From Nocardia jinanensis (GTDB taxonomy: Bacteria; Actinomycetota; Actinomycetes; Mycobacteriales; Mycobacteriaceae), in NCBI RefSeq assembly GCF_014645735.1, contig NZ_BMMH01000024.1, forward strand, positions 1 to 64,000: a stretch of DNA of 64,000 nt, given 5' to 3'. The position numbers and the translations under genes were made by a program. This document shows positions 56,928 through 64,000 of this stretch, piece after piece (position 1 is the first letter of the stretch; each line of letters starts with the position of its first letter). The notes under the pieces were generated by a model. That model was given only the letters and a program-made list of their open reading frames with translations, had not been told where the DNA came from and made no database searches.

Positions 56928-57682
56928 ACCGTCGCCTCCTGCACGGTCCGCTTCTCGATTCGCTTGTCCTGCGGCCCGGTATCCACGATCCGCTGGACGA
57001 ACACACCGGGAAGATGGATCTGCGAGGGATCCAGTGCACCGGGTTCGACGAGTCGTTCCACCTGGGCGATGGTCACCTTCCCGGCCATGGCGGCGAGCGG
57101 ATTGAAGTTCATCGCGGTCTTGTCGAACACCAGATTTCCCTCGGTATCTCCGACGACGGCGTGCACCAGCGCGAAATCGGTGCGGATCCCTTCCTCCAGG
57201 ACGAAACGCCTACCGTGGAATTCGCGCACCTCCTTGGGTGGGGAGGCCACCGCCACCGACCCGTCGGGCCGGTACCGCCAGGGCAGACCGCCCTCGCTGA
57301 TCGGCGTACCCACACCGGCCGGAGTGTAGAACGCCGGTATTCCGGCGCCGCCGGCCCGCAGCCTTTCGGCCAGCGTGCCCTGCGGTGTGAGTTCGACTTC
57401 CAGCTCTCCGGCGAGATACTGCCGGGCGAACTCCTTGTTCTCCCCCACATAGGACGCGGTGACGCGCGCGATGCGCTTGGCCGAGAGCAGGATTCCGAGT
57501 CCGTAGTCGTCGACACCGCAGTTGTTCGAGTAGACCTCGAAACCGGTCGCCGGGCCCGCGGCGATCGCGGCGATCAACGCGTCGGGGATACCGCAGAGGC
57601 CGAAACCACCGACAGCCAGTGACGCGCCGCCGGCGATATCGGCGACGGCCGCGGCGGCCGATGCCGCCACCTTCGCGCTCAT
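56924..57682 (-). CDS. scoA: 3-oxoacid CoA-transferase, alpha subunit
   Basis: 252 residues with the CoA-transferase family I signature Gly-Gly-Phe-Gly-Leu-Cys-Gly-Ile-Pro near residue 26, then Ser-Asn-Asn-Cys-Gly and a Thr-Pro-Gln-Gly-Thr-Leu-Ala-Glu-Arg segment. It forms the heteromeric succinyl-CoA:acetoacetate transferase with ScoB. The start overlaps the fahA stop and its stop overlaps scoB, each by 4 nt, so the three are translationally coupled. Confidence 0.9.
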   Translation of the reverse strand: MSAKVAASAAAAVADIAGGASLAVGGFGLCGIPDALIAAIAAGPATGFEVYSNNCGVDDYGLGILLSAKRIARVTASYVGENKEFARQYLAGELEVELTPQGTLAERLRAGGAGIPAFYTPAGVGTPISEGGLPWRYRPDGSVAVASPPKEVREFHGRRFVLEEGIRTDFALVHAVVGDTEGNLVFDKTAMNFNPLAAMAGKVTIAQVERLVEPGALDPSQIHLPGVFVQRIVDTGPQDKRIEKRTVQEATV

Positions 57683-58863
57683 CGGCCGGCCTGCGTGGCG
57701 GGCAGGATTCGAGCGCGTACCTCACCGAAACCGATCCGGGAGCCCCCCGGGCCGGGTGCGGTGGCCGCGATGGCGATCTCGTCGCCGTCTTCGAGGAAGG
57801 TGCGAGGTTCACCGTTGACCTCGACAGGTTCGGCTCCGCCCCAGGTGAGTTCGATGAACGCGCCGCGCTGGTCCTTGCGGTCACCGGAGATGGTGCCGGA
57901 GGCGAACAGGTCGCCGGTGCGCGCCGCGGCCCCATTGATCGTGGTGTGGGCGAGCATCTGCGCGGGCGACCAGTACATCTGCGCATAGGGCGGCCGGGAG
58001 ACCAGCTGCCCGTTCCACTCGACGGTGAGATCGACATCCAGGCCCCACTTCTGGTCTCCGCGCAGGTAGGGCAGCGGTTCGGGGTCCTGGACCGGGGTAT
58101 CGATCCGGGCGGCCTCCAGAGCGGCCAGCGGTACGACCCACGGCGAGATCGACGTCGCGAAACTCTTACCGAGGAACGGACCCAAGGGTACATACTCCCA
58201 GGCCTGGATATCGCGGGCCGACCAGTCGTTGACCACCACGGCGCCGAAAATATGCTCGGCGAATTCGTCCGGGGTGATCACCGCGCCCGGCTCGGACGGT
58301 ACGCCGACGATGAAACCGAGCTCGGCTTCGATATCGACACGCTGGGACGGCCCGAACGACGGTGCCGGGGCGGCGGGCGATTTCCGCTGCCCGCAGGGGC
58401 GGACGATATCGGTTCCGGACACGATCACGGTGCCGGCCCTGCCGTGGTACCCGACGGGCAAGTGCTTCCAGTTCGGCATGAGCGGCGCCGAATCGGGCCG
58501 GAACAGCCGGCCCAGATTGGTGGCGTGCTGTTCGGACGCGTAGAAGTCCACGTAGTCGGCGACCTCGATGGGCAGATGCATCGCGACGTCGGCGAGGTCG
58601 GCGACGGCATGCGCGGGCACCTCACCGCGGACCGATGCGGCGATCCGGGCCCGGGCGGACGCCCACGCCTGCGGTCCGAGGGCCATGAAATCGTTGAGTG
58701 ACGGGCGCGCGAACACTTCGTCACCGAGCACGACGGACAGGTCGACGACCTTGTCCGCGACCCGGACACCGACGCGTGGTGCGGATCCGGCGGTCGAGAA
58801 CACCCCGTAGGGCAGATTGTCGATCCCGAACGGGGAGTCGGCGGGGATATCGATAACGGTCAT
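57679..58863 (-). CDS. fahA: Fumarylacetoacetase
   Basis: 394 residues. It hydrolyses fumarylacetoacetate to fumarate and acetoacetate, the last step of tyrosine breakdown. Metal and catalytic residues known from mammalian FAH can be seen: Asp in Val-Asp-Phe-Tyr-Ala, His in Ser-Glu-Gln-His-Ala, the Glu pair in Asp-Ile-Glu-Ala-Glu-Leu-Gly, and Asp in [24 protein letters not shown]. It has full length with the N-terminal SH3-like domain. ATGA overlap with the upstream gene. Confidence 0.95.
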   Translation of the reverse strand: MTVIDIPADSPFGIDNLPYGVFSTAGSAPRVGVRVADKVVDLSVVLGDEVFARPSLNDFMALGPQAWASARARIAASVRGEVPAHAVADLADVAMHLPIEVADYVDFYASEQHATNLGRLFRPDSAPLMPNWKHLPVGYHGRAGTVIVSGTDIVRPCGQRKSPAAPAPSFGPSQRVDIEAELGFIVGVPSEPGAVITPDEFAEHIFGAVVVNDWSARDIQAWEYVPLGPFLGKSFATSISPWVVPLAALEAARIDTPVQDPEPLPYLRGDQKWGLDVDLTVEWNGQLVSRPPYAQMYWSPAQMLAHTTINGAAARTGDLFASGTISGDRKDQRGAFIELTWGGAEPVEVNGEPRTFLEDGDEIAIAATAPGPGGSRIGFGEVRARILPATQAGR

Positions 58864-59723
58864 GAAGCAGAACTTTCCGAGACGGGCCGCAGTGCGGCCG
58901 GTAACAGGTGCAGGTCCACCAGTTCGGTGAGCGGGTCGCCGATACTGCAGGTACCGAACGAGCGGAACGCGGTGCGCACGGCGCTCGCCTCGGTATCGGA
59001 CAGGGCGGCCAGCTCGGCGGCGACGGCCGGGCCGGCCCGGTTCGCCAGCACCGCCTCGAGCGCGCCGGTATCGGCGCCGGCGCCGGCCAGATGCGTCGCG
59101 AGCAGCAGATTCAGGAAGCCGTGCTGTTCGAAGCCGGTGATCGGGTCGGTGTTGCGGATCGCGTGGTGCAGTCCAGCCGTCGCCTTGAACGGGATCCCGG
59201 CGGTCACGGCCGACCGCAGCGCCAGGGCGAGTTCACGCTCGTCCGGATAGGCCTCGGCGACCATCCCGCCGGTGCGGAACTTCGCCGCGTAGGGCGAGCC
59301 CGCCAGTCGCTCCAGGAAGGCCGGGCGCCGATCATCGCGCGGTATCTCGATGTACACGTCGAGACTGGTGATCCGTGTGGCGAGCAATTCTGTCGCCGCG
59401 AAGAACTCGGCCGCGGACAGCTGCGCCGGGACGGCGATCTCGAGGCCCGCGAGGGTGAGCCCGTCGATCGCGGCAGCCCGGTCCAGCGCCTGCGTGACGG
59501 TCCCCGGCCCCTCGGGGGCCGTGCAGACGACGGTCAGCGGGCCGGGTTCGCGGGCCGCCAGTTCGGCGAGCCGGGATATCGGAAAGATCAGCGGCCCGAC
59601 GAGCGCGGCGAAATCGCTGTCCCGATAGCGAGCGTGATCGGCCAAGGCGGTGGGCAGTGGCGCGTTACCGGGCGGGAAGAGCGCCGCATCGTCACAGAGA
59701 CCACGCAGAAGTACGGGGATCAC
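58860..59723 (-). CDS. Unknown protein between hmgA and fahA
   Basis: 287 residues from a GTG that overlaps the hmgA stop (GTGA). I do not recognise the family. The predicted pattern alternates strands and helices like a TIM barrel. Notable segments are Asp-Asp-Ala-Ala-Leu-Phe-Pro-Pro-Gly near the start, Lys-Phe-Arg-Thr-Gly-Gly in the middle, and Pro-Phe-Lys-Ala-Thr-Ala-Gly-Leu-His-His-Ala-Ile-Arg near residue 200. No glutathione transferase fold is seen. Since the pathway needs a maleylacetoacetate isomerase between HmgA and FahA and none is encoded here, this is a candidate; that is a hypothesis. The tight overlaps on both sides argue for a role in the same pathway. Confidence 0.75.
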   Translation of the reverse strand: MIPVLLRGLCDDAALFPPGNAPLPTALADHARYRDSDFAALVGPLIFPISRLAELAAREPGPLTVVCTAPEGPGTVTQALDRAAAIDGLTLAGLEIAVPAQLSAAEFFAATELLATRITSLDVYIEIPRDDRRPAFLERLAGSPYAAKFRTGGMVAEAYPDERELALALRSAVTAGIPFKATAGLHHAIRNTDPITGFEQHGFLNLLLATHLAGAGADTGALEAVLANRAGPAVAAELAALSDTEASAVRTAFRSFGTCSIGDPLTELVDLHLLPAALRPVSESSAS

Positions 59724-60916
59724 GCGCTCGCCTCCCCCAGCCATGACCACGCGTACCCGGGATCCTCGCACGCGAGCGCGCCCTCGCCCAGTTCCAGCGG
59801 CGCGAAGGTATCGACCATGACGGCCGTCTCCTCCACGTATTCGAGACCGAGCGAACGTTCCATCCCGCCGGGCTGCGGTCCGTGTGCGTGCCCACCCGGG
59901 TGCACCGACACCGAACCCAGGTCGATCCCGGATCCCTTGCGCGCTTCGTAGTTCCCGCCGCAGTAGAACATGACCTCGTCGGAGTCGACGTTCGAATGGT
60001 AGTAGGGCACCGGGACGGCCAGCGGGTGGTAGTCGACCTTACGGGGCACGAAGTTGCACACCACGAACCCGTTGCCCTCGAACGCCTGGTGGACCGGCGG
60101 CGGCTGATGGACACGGCCGGTGATCGGTTCGAAATCATCGATATTGAATGTGTACGGATAGAGGCAGCCGTCCCAGCCGACCACATCGAACGGATGCCGC
60201 GGATAGGTCATACGGGTGCCGACGATGCCCCGGGAGGCGCGGTGTTTGACGAGGACCTCGATATCGGTGCCCTCGGCGAGCAATACCTCGCGCGGGCCGT
60301 GCAGATCACGTTCGCAGTAGGGCGCGTGCTCCAGCAGCTGCCCGAACCGCGAGAGGTAGCGTTTGGGCGGCACGATATGGCTGCTCGATTCGATCGCGTA
60401 CGCGCGCAGCGGTTCATTCCCCTGGGGGATCCAGCGGTGCGTGGTGGAGGTCGGGAGCACCACATAGTCGCCGCGCCGCGCTTCGAGCGCACCGAACACC
60501 GTTTCCACCCGCGCCGCACCGGATTCGAGGTAGACGAGCTCGTCGCCGAGGGCGTTGCGGTACAGCGGCGACTCCTTCGCCGCGACCACATAGGAGATAC
60601 GCACATCGGAGTTGGCCAGCAGCAGCCGGCGGCCGGTGACGACATCGGTCTCCGCCCACGACCCGGCCGGGAACAGCTCGTGCAGCTTCAGATGCCGCGG
60701 TTCGAGGGGATGGTTCGGCGTGGTGGTCTGGTCCGGGACCTCCCATATGCTCGAGCCGGAGATCGCCGACGGAATGCCGCGGTGGTAGAGCAGCGAGGAA
60801 TCCGAGGAGAACCCCTCTTCGCCCATCAACTCCTCGTAGTAGAGCCGGCCGCTGTCGTCGCGGTGCTGAGTGTGGCGTTTCGGCGGAACATTGCCGAGTT
60901 GGCGGTAGTACGCCAT
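59720..60916 (-). CDS. hmgA: Homogentisate 1,2-dioxygenase
   Basis: 398 residues. It opens the ring of homogentisate to maleylacetoacetate with Fe2+ and O2. The iron ligands are recognisable: His in Tyr-Tyr-His-Ser-Asn-Val, Glu in Asp-Ser-Asp-Glu-Val-Met-Phe-Tyr, and His in His-Pro-Gly-Gly-His-Ala-His-Gly-Pro. The cupin blocks and the Leu-Val-Tyr-Leu-Glu-Ser-Gly strand fit. The ATG has a GAGGAGG site. It heads an operon of five overlapping genes; a strong hairpin 44 bases upstream separates it from the transporter gene, so it should have its own promoter in that short gap or depend on readthrough. Confidence 0.95.
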   Translation of the reverse strand: MAYYRQLGNVPPKRHTQHRDDSGRLYYEELMGEEGFSSDSSLLYHRGIPSAISGSSIWEVPDQTTTPNHPLEPRHLKLHELFPAGSWAETDVVTGRRLLLANSDVRISYVVAAKESPLYRNALGDELVYLESGAARVETVFGALEARRGDYVVLPTSTTHRWIPQGNEPLRAYAIESSSHIVPPKRYLSRFGQLLEHAPYCERDLHGPREVLLAEGTDIEVLVKHRASRGIVGTRMTYPRHPFDVVGWDGCLYPYTFNIDDFEPITGRVHQPPPVHQAFEGNGFVVCNFVPRKVDYHPLAVPVPYYHSNVDSDEVMFYCGGNYEARKGSGIDLGSVSVHPGGHAHGPQPGGMERSLGLEYVEETAVMVDTFAPLELGEGALACEDPGYAWSWLGEASA

Positions 60917-60959
60917 GACCTGCCTCCTCGTGGAAATGAATGCGAATGGAAAGAGGTGG

Positions 60960-61001
60960 CACGAGGACGCCGCGCGGGTGGTCCCGCGCGGCGCCCTCGT
61001 G
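60960..61001. terminator. Strong GC hairpin after the MHS transporter gene
   Basis: Arms CACGAGG-A-CGCCGCGCGGG and CCCGCGCGGCG-CCCTCGTG enclose a TGGT loop, directly after the transporter stop codon on the minus strand. With about 18 paired bases it is the strongest terminator-like structure in the window. It isolates hmgA from the upstream genes. Confidence 0.8.
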
Positions 61002-61002
61002 G

Positions 61003-62337
61003 TCAGTCCACCCGTAGTTCGATGCCCTTGGTCTCTTCGACGAAGAAGACGGTGCCCAGTGTGAGCAGCGCGCAGAACACGAAGTAACCGGCGGGGGCCA
61101 GCGAGTTACCGGTCGCGTCGATGAGCCAGGTGGCGATGAACGGCGCGGTGCCGCCGAGCAACATATTGGTGATGTTGTTGCCCAGCGCCAGACCGCTGTA
61201 GCGGACCGAGGCCTTCAGCATCTCCACGTAGGTCACATACGACGCGCCGTTGACCACCGAGACACAGATGAACAGCACCGACTGTCCGACCACCGCCTGC
61301 CAGGCGCCCGCCCCGGACATCAGCACGAACATCGGTACCCCGAGCACCGCCGCGGCCACACTGCCCCAGAGCAACACCGGTTTCCGTCCGTAGGTGTCGG
61401 CGAGGTAACCGGCGATCGGCAGGGTGATCACGCCGAGCACCAGCGCGAGCGAGGTCGACAGGAAGGCCAGGGTCGAGGAATGACCGCCGGCGGTCTGCAG
61501 ATAGGTCGCGGCGTACACCGAGGCGATGTAATAGCCGCCGGTGATGAGCGCACCCAGGAAGACGATCTTGACCACGGCACCACCGGAGGTACGCAGTAGT
61601 TCGATGACCGGCAGTTTCTTGGTCTCACCCTTCTCGGCGAGCTCCTCGAACTGCGGGGTGTCCTCCATATGGTTACGGATCCAGATCCCGACGACACCGA
61701 TCACCACACTGAGCAGGAACGGGATCCGCCACGCCCAGGACAGGATGGTCTCCTCGGAGAACACCGAGGTCAGCGCAAGCGCTACCAGCGAAGCGACGAG
61801 CGACCCGAGGTAGGTGCCCGAGTTGACCATCGAGGTCTGTGTCGCGCGCCAGCGCCGCGGTGCGGATTCGGAGACGAAGGCGTTGGCGCCACCGAGTTCG
61901 CCGCCCGCGGCGAAACCCTGTAAGCACCTCGCCAGCACCAGGGCGGCGGTCGCCCAGACACCCAGCGTGACGTAGGTCGGCATCAACCCCATCAGCACGG
62001 TGGCGATCACCATCAGCAGGATGGTCCACGACAGCGCGCTCTTGCGGCCGTACTTGTCGCCGATGTGCCCGAAGAAGATCCCGCCGGGCACCCGCAGGAA
62101 GAACGCCACCGCGAAGGCGGCGAAGGTACCCATCAGCGCGGCTGTTTCGTTCTCGGACACGAAGAACAGGGTGGCGACCACGGTTGCCATGTACCCGTAG
62201 ATACCGAAGTCGTAGTATTCGACCACGGTGCCGACGATGGCCGCCCGAACCACCTTCACCGACGACTGGCCGCCGGATCCGGTGCCGGTCGAACCGGAGC
62301 GGTGCGCTTCTTTGGGCATCAGCTCGTTTCCCAACAT
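61003..62337 (-). CDS. MFS transporter, metabolite:H+ symporter (MHS) type
   Basis: 444 residues with 12 predicted membrane segments. The first segment reads Gly-Thr-Val-Val-Glu-Tyr-Tyr-Asp-Phe-Gly-Ile-Tyr-Gly, the MHS hallmark. The TM2-3 loop has Gly-His-Ile-Gly-Asp-Lys-Tyr-Gly-Arg-Lys. Relatives such as ShiA, KgtP or ProP import organic acids, shikimate or betaines with protons. It begins one base after the FAD-oxidoreductase stop, so the two probably share a substrate pathway. A start at 62319 is also possible. The substrate is unknown, and proximity to hmgA suggests, weakly, an aromatic acid. Confidence 0.85.
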   Translation of the reverse strand: MLGNELMPKEAHRSGSTGTGSGGQSSVKVVRAAIVGTVVEYYDFGIYGYMATVVATLFFVSENETAALMGTFAAFAVAFFLRVPGGIFFGHIGDKYGRKSALSWTILLMVIATVLMGLMPTYVTLGVWATAALVLARCLQGFAAGGELGGANAFVSESAPRRWRATQTSMVNSGTYLGSLVASLVALALTSVFSEETILSWAWRIPFLLSVVIGVVGIWIRNHMEDTPQFEELAEKGETKKLPVIELLRTSGGAVVKIVFLGALITGGYYIASVYAATYLQTAGGHSSTLAFLSTSLALVLGVITLPIAGYLADTYGRKPVLLWGSVAAAVLGVPMFVLMSGAGAWQAVVGQSVLFICVSVVNGASYVTYVEMLKASVRYSGLALGNNITNMLLGGTAPFIATWLIDATGNSLAPAGYFVFCALLTLGTVFFVEETKGIELRVD

Positions 62338-62338
62338 G

Positions 62339-63778
62339 TCAGTTACCTTGTGCTTTCGTCCGAGAGTGCGACTCGGCCGCGGCCGCGCGACCGGCGATCC
62401 GCCCCATAGTCAGTGCGTTGGCGACGGCGTTGCCGCCACCCACATAGCGGAGGCCGAGGACCCCGCCCCCGGCCTCGCCCGCCGCGAACAGTCCCGGAAC
62501 GGGACGCCCGGTGGCGTCGAGAACGGCGGTATTCGAATCGATTTCGAGGCCCGTATGGGTGCAGACCAGTTCGGCGGGCAGGATCTTCGCCGCGTAGAAC
62601 GGTCCCTCCGTGATCGGTTCGAGGTGTGTATCGCTGTGCTTGGCCGCGAGCGAGAGATGACGGCGGAAGTCGTCGTCGGCGCCCGCGGGTAGCTGGGCGT
62701 TCCACCGATCGACACTCGCCTTCAGTGCCGGTGCGGGCACCGCGATGGCCGCGGCGAGTTCGTCCCAGGTGGCGGCGCAGGCGGTGCGGCCGGCGGCGAC
62801 TTCCTCCGCGACACGGTCGGGGGTCCAGTCGGTGTAACCGGCCGGGAGCCCCACCCGTGCTTTCTCGTCGAAGATCATCCAGCCGTAGCCGCCCTGCCGA
62901 TCGAGGATTCCGGTGGACACCGCGTAGGGGGCGTCCTCGTCCATGAATCGGCGGCCCTCCTGGTTGACGTACAACCGCGAAGCGGGCGGGAACCCGGACT
63001 GCCAGTGGTGATACCGCTGGAAATACACGGTCGGCATGAGCAGGCCCCAGCCGTGCCCGGCCAGCGCCGCGCCGACCCCGGCGCCGAAGCGCAGATGATC
63101 GCCCCGGCTTCCCGGTGCGGCGACCACGAACAGCGATTCACCCGCCGCGCGCGCGGCCGGGAAGTAGCGGTCCACGAAGGTGGGGTCCTGCGCGAATCCG
63201 CCGCTGGCGACGACCACGGCGCCGCCGCGCATCTCGATACCGTCGGCCACGACTCCCGCGACCCGGCCGCCGGCGACCAGGAGTTCTTCCACGCGGGTGT
63301 TCAGCACCACGTCCACGCCGTGTGTGCGGCGAGCCCGGTCCAGTGCCTGGACCAGACCGTAACCCTGATCCTTGGGTACGTGGGCCCGCCACACATCCTC
63401 GACGCCCGCCCGTGCCAGACCCGGCTGATGGGCGTTTCCGGATTCCACCGCCGGGATCTCCACTCCCAGGCCGATCAGCCATTCGAGCGTAGGCGCGGCC
63501 TGCTCGCAGAAGGTGTGGACAAGTCCCGGCCGCAGCACCCACTGGTTGAGATCCATGTAGTGCTGGAAGAATTTCTCCGCCGAATCCTCGATACCCAGCG
63601 CACGCTGCACACTGGTTCCGGCAGCGGTGAACAGGCCCGCGGACAGCTGGGTGGATCCGCCGAGTTCCCGTTCCGATTCGAACAGCAGCACCGAGGCGCC
63701 GTCCTCGGCCGCGGAGACCGCCGCGGCCAGACCGGCCCCGCCGCCACCGATCACGATGACATCGAATTCGTCGTCCAC
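62339..63778 (-). CDS. FAD-dependent oxidoreductase (fumarate reductase/KstD-like)
   Basis: 479 residues. The N-terminal FAD motif is Val-Ile-Gly-Gly-Gly-Gly-Ala-Gly-Leu-Ala-Ala-Ala, followed by the Glu of the Rossmann fold. The C-terminus has Ala-Ala-Gly-Glu-Ala-Gly-Gly-Gly and Tyr-Val-Gly-Gly-Gly-Asn-Ala, typical of the family that includes soluble fumarate reductases, 3-ketosteroid-1-dehydrogenases and urocanate reductase. A His-Thr-His-Thr-like segment (Cys-Thr-His-Thr-Gly-Leu-Glu-Ile-Asp) precedes the last part. The substrate should be an enoate or cyclic ketone; sequence alone does not decide. The GTG start overlaps the SDR stop by one base (TAGTG). Confidence 0.82.
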   Translation of the reverse strand: MDDEFDVIVIGGGGAGLAAAVSAAEDGASVLLFESERELGGSTQLSAGLFTAAGTSVQRALGIEDSAEKFFQHYMDLNQWVLRPGLVHTFCEQAAPTLEWLIGLGVEIPAVESGNAHQPGLARAGVEDVWRAHVPKDQGYGLVQALDRARRTHGVDVVLNTRVEELLVAGGRVAGVVADGIEMRGGAVVVASGGFAQDPTFVDRYFPAARAAGESLFVVAAPGSRGDHLRFGAGVGAALAGHGWGLLMPTVYFQRYHHWQSGFPPASRLYVNQEGRRFMDEDAPYAVSTGILDRQGGYGWMIFDEKARVGLPAGYTDWTPDRVAEEVAAGRTACAATWDELAAAIAVPAPALKASVDRWNAQLPAGADDDFRRHLSLAAKHSDTHLEPITEGPFYAAKILPAELVCTHTGLEIDSNTAVLDATGRPVPGLFAAGEAGGGVLGLRYVGGGNAVANALTMGRIAGRAAAAESHSRTKAQGN

Positions 63779-64000
63779 TACAGGCTCCCCTCGGTCTCGG
63801 CCACGATGCGGTGGTACAGCCCGTTGGAGACCAGTCCGCCGTCGACGGTGACCTCGCTACCGGTCATATAGCTCGACCGATCCGACAGCAGGTGCAGGAC
63901 GGCATCGGTGATCTCCTGCACCGCGCCCATCCGGCCCATCGGGATGGAGCGCAGGGACGATTCCACGAACCCGCCCGAACCACTCACCAGCGCGGTACCG
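63778..64000 (-). CDS. Short-chain dehydrogenase/reductase, C-terminal part
   Basis: Only the last 73 codons are in the window; the gene continues beyond the right edge. The tail has Ile-Pro-Met-Gly-Arg-Met-Gly, [11 protein letters not shown] and [12 protein letters not shown], the usual C-terminal signature of classical SDR enzymes. It is coupled to the FAD oxidoreductase by a TAGTG overlap, so the two probably act on the same ring or alcohol substrate. Cofactor and substrate cannot be read from this part. Confidence 0.85.
   Translation of the reverse strand, partial: GTALVSGSGGFVESSLRSIPMGRMGAVQEITDAVLHLLSDRSSYMTGSEVTVDGGLVSNGLYHRIVAETEGSL

Overview
The window reads as a chromosomal segment of a high-GC mycolic-acid actinobacterium, most likely Nocardia or a close relative. 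The reasons are the strong GC bias, frequent GTG starts with GTGA/ATGA gene overlaps, a YrbE (Mce permease) remnant, clear orthologues of the mycobacterial metal sensor NmtR and its P1B-4 ATPase partner, a large NRPS with an MbtH partner, and an actinobacterial group 1h [NiFe] hydrogenase locus. The genus is an inference.

Region 1 (1-4700) is scarred. It holds the N-terminal 60% of a Tn3-family transposase, an internally deleted DUF2236 (MpaB-like) gene, an intact DUF2236 gene divergent from a TetR regulator, and a chimeric pseudogene that joins a frameshifted YrbE N-terminus to a DUF2236 C-terminus. Two inverted repeats with identical half-sites and spacing (TGATAG-N16-CTATCA) lie upstream of the intact DUF2236 gene and of the chimera, suggesting one TetR regulon.

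Region 2 (4803-33755) is a molybdopterin oxidoreductase followed by an NRPS locus. One 8,150-residue synthetase has seven modules, (C-A-T)x4, C-A-T-E, C-A-T, C-A-T-TE. It is translationally coupled (TAATG) to an FkbM methyltransferase and followed by MbtH. A YczE-type membrane protein is transcribed divergently. The product should be a heptapeptide, probably N-capped, with a D residue at position 5 and Thr predicted at position 7. I do not recognise the compound.

Region 3 (33874-36193) holds CsbD, a double-hotdog acyl-CoA thioesterase and a TetR regulator whose operator covers its own start codon.

Region 4 (36257-56033) is a nickel and hydrogen island. It begins with Ni/Co efflux (CtpJ-type ATPase with NmtR) and a KmtR-like sensor divergent from an MFS exporter with a His-rich tail. 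A co-directional 18-gene minus-strand block follows: hypA, hypB, hhyS, hhyL, a NifU-Rieske fusion, four uncharacterised accessory proteins of the hydrogenase locus, a small disordered protein, the maturation protease, hypC2, hypF, hypC, hypD, hypE, a NiCoT nickel importer and a further accessory protein. A perfect CRP-like site lies upstream of hhyS. Together these would import nickel, build the active site, oxidise trace H2 and export surplus metal.

Region 5 (56265-64000) is the lower tyrosine/homogentisate pathway: hmgA, an unknown gene, fahA, scoA and scoB, all overlapping by 4 nt. It converts homogentisate to fumarate and acetoacetyl-CoA. Upstream, behind a strong hairpin, lie an MHS-type transporter, an FAD oxidoreductase and the end of an SDR gene that runs off the window. 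No tRNA, rRNA or CRISPR array was seen.
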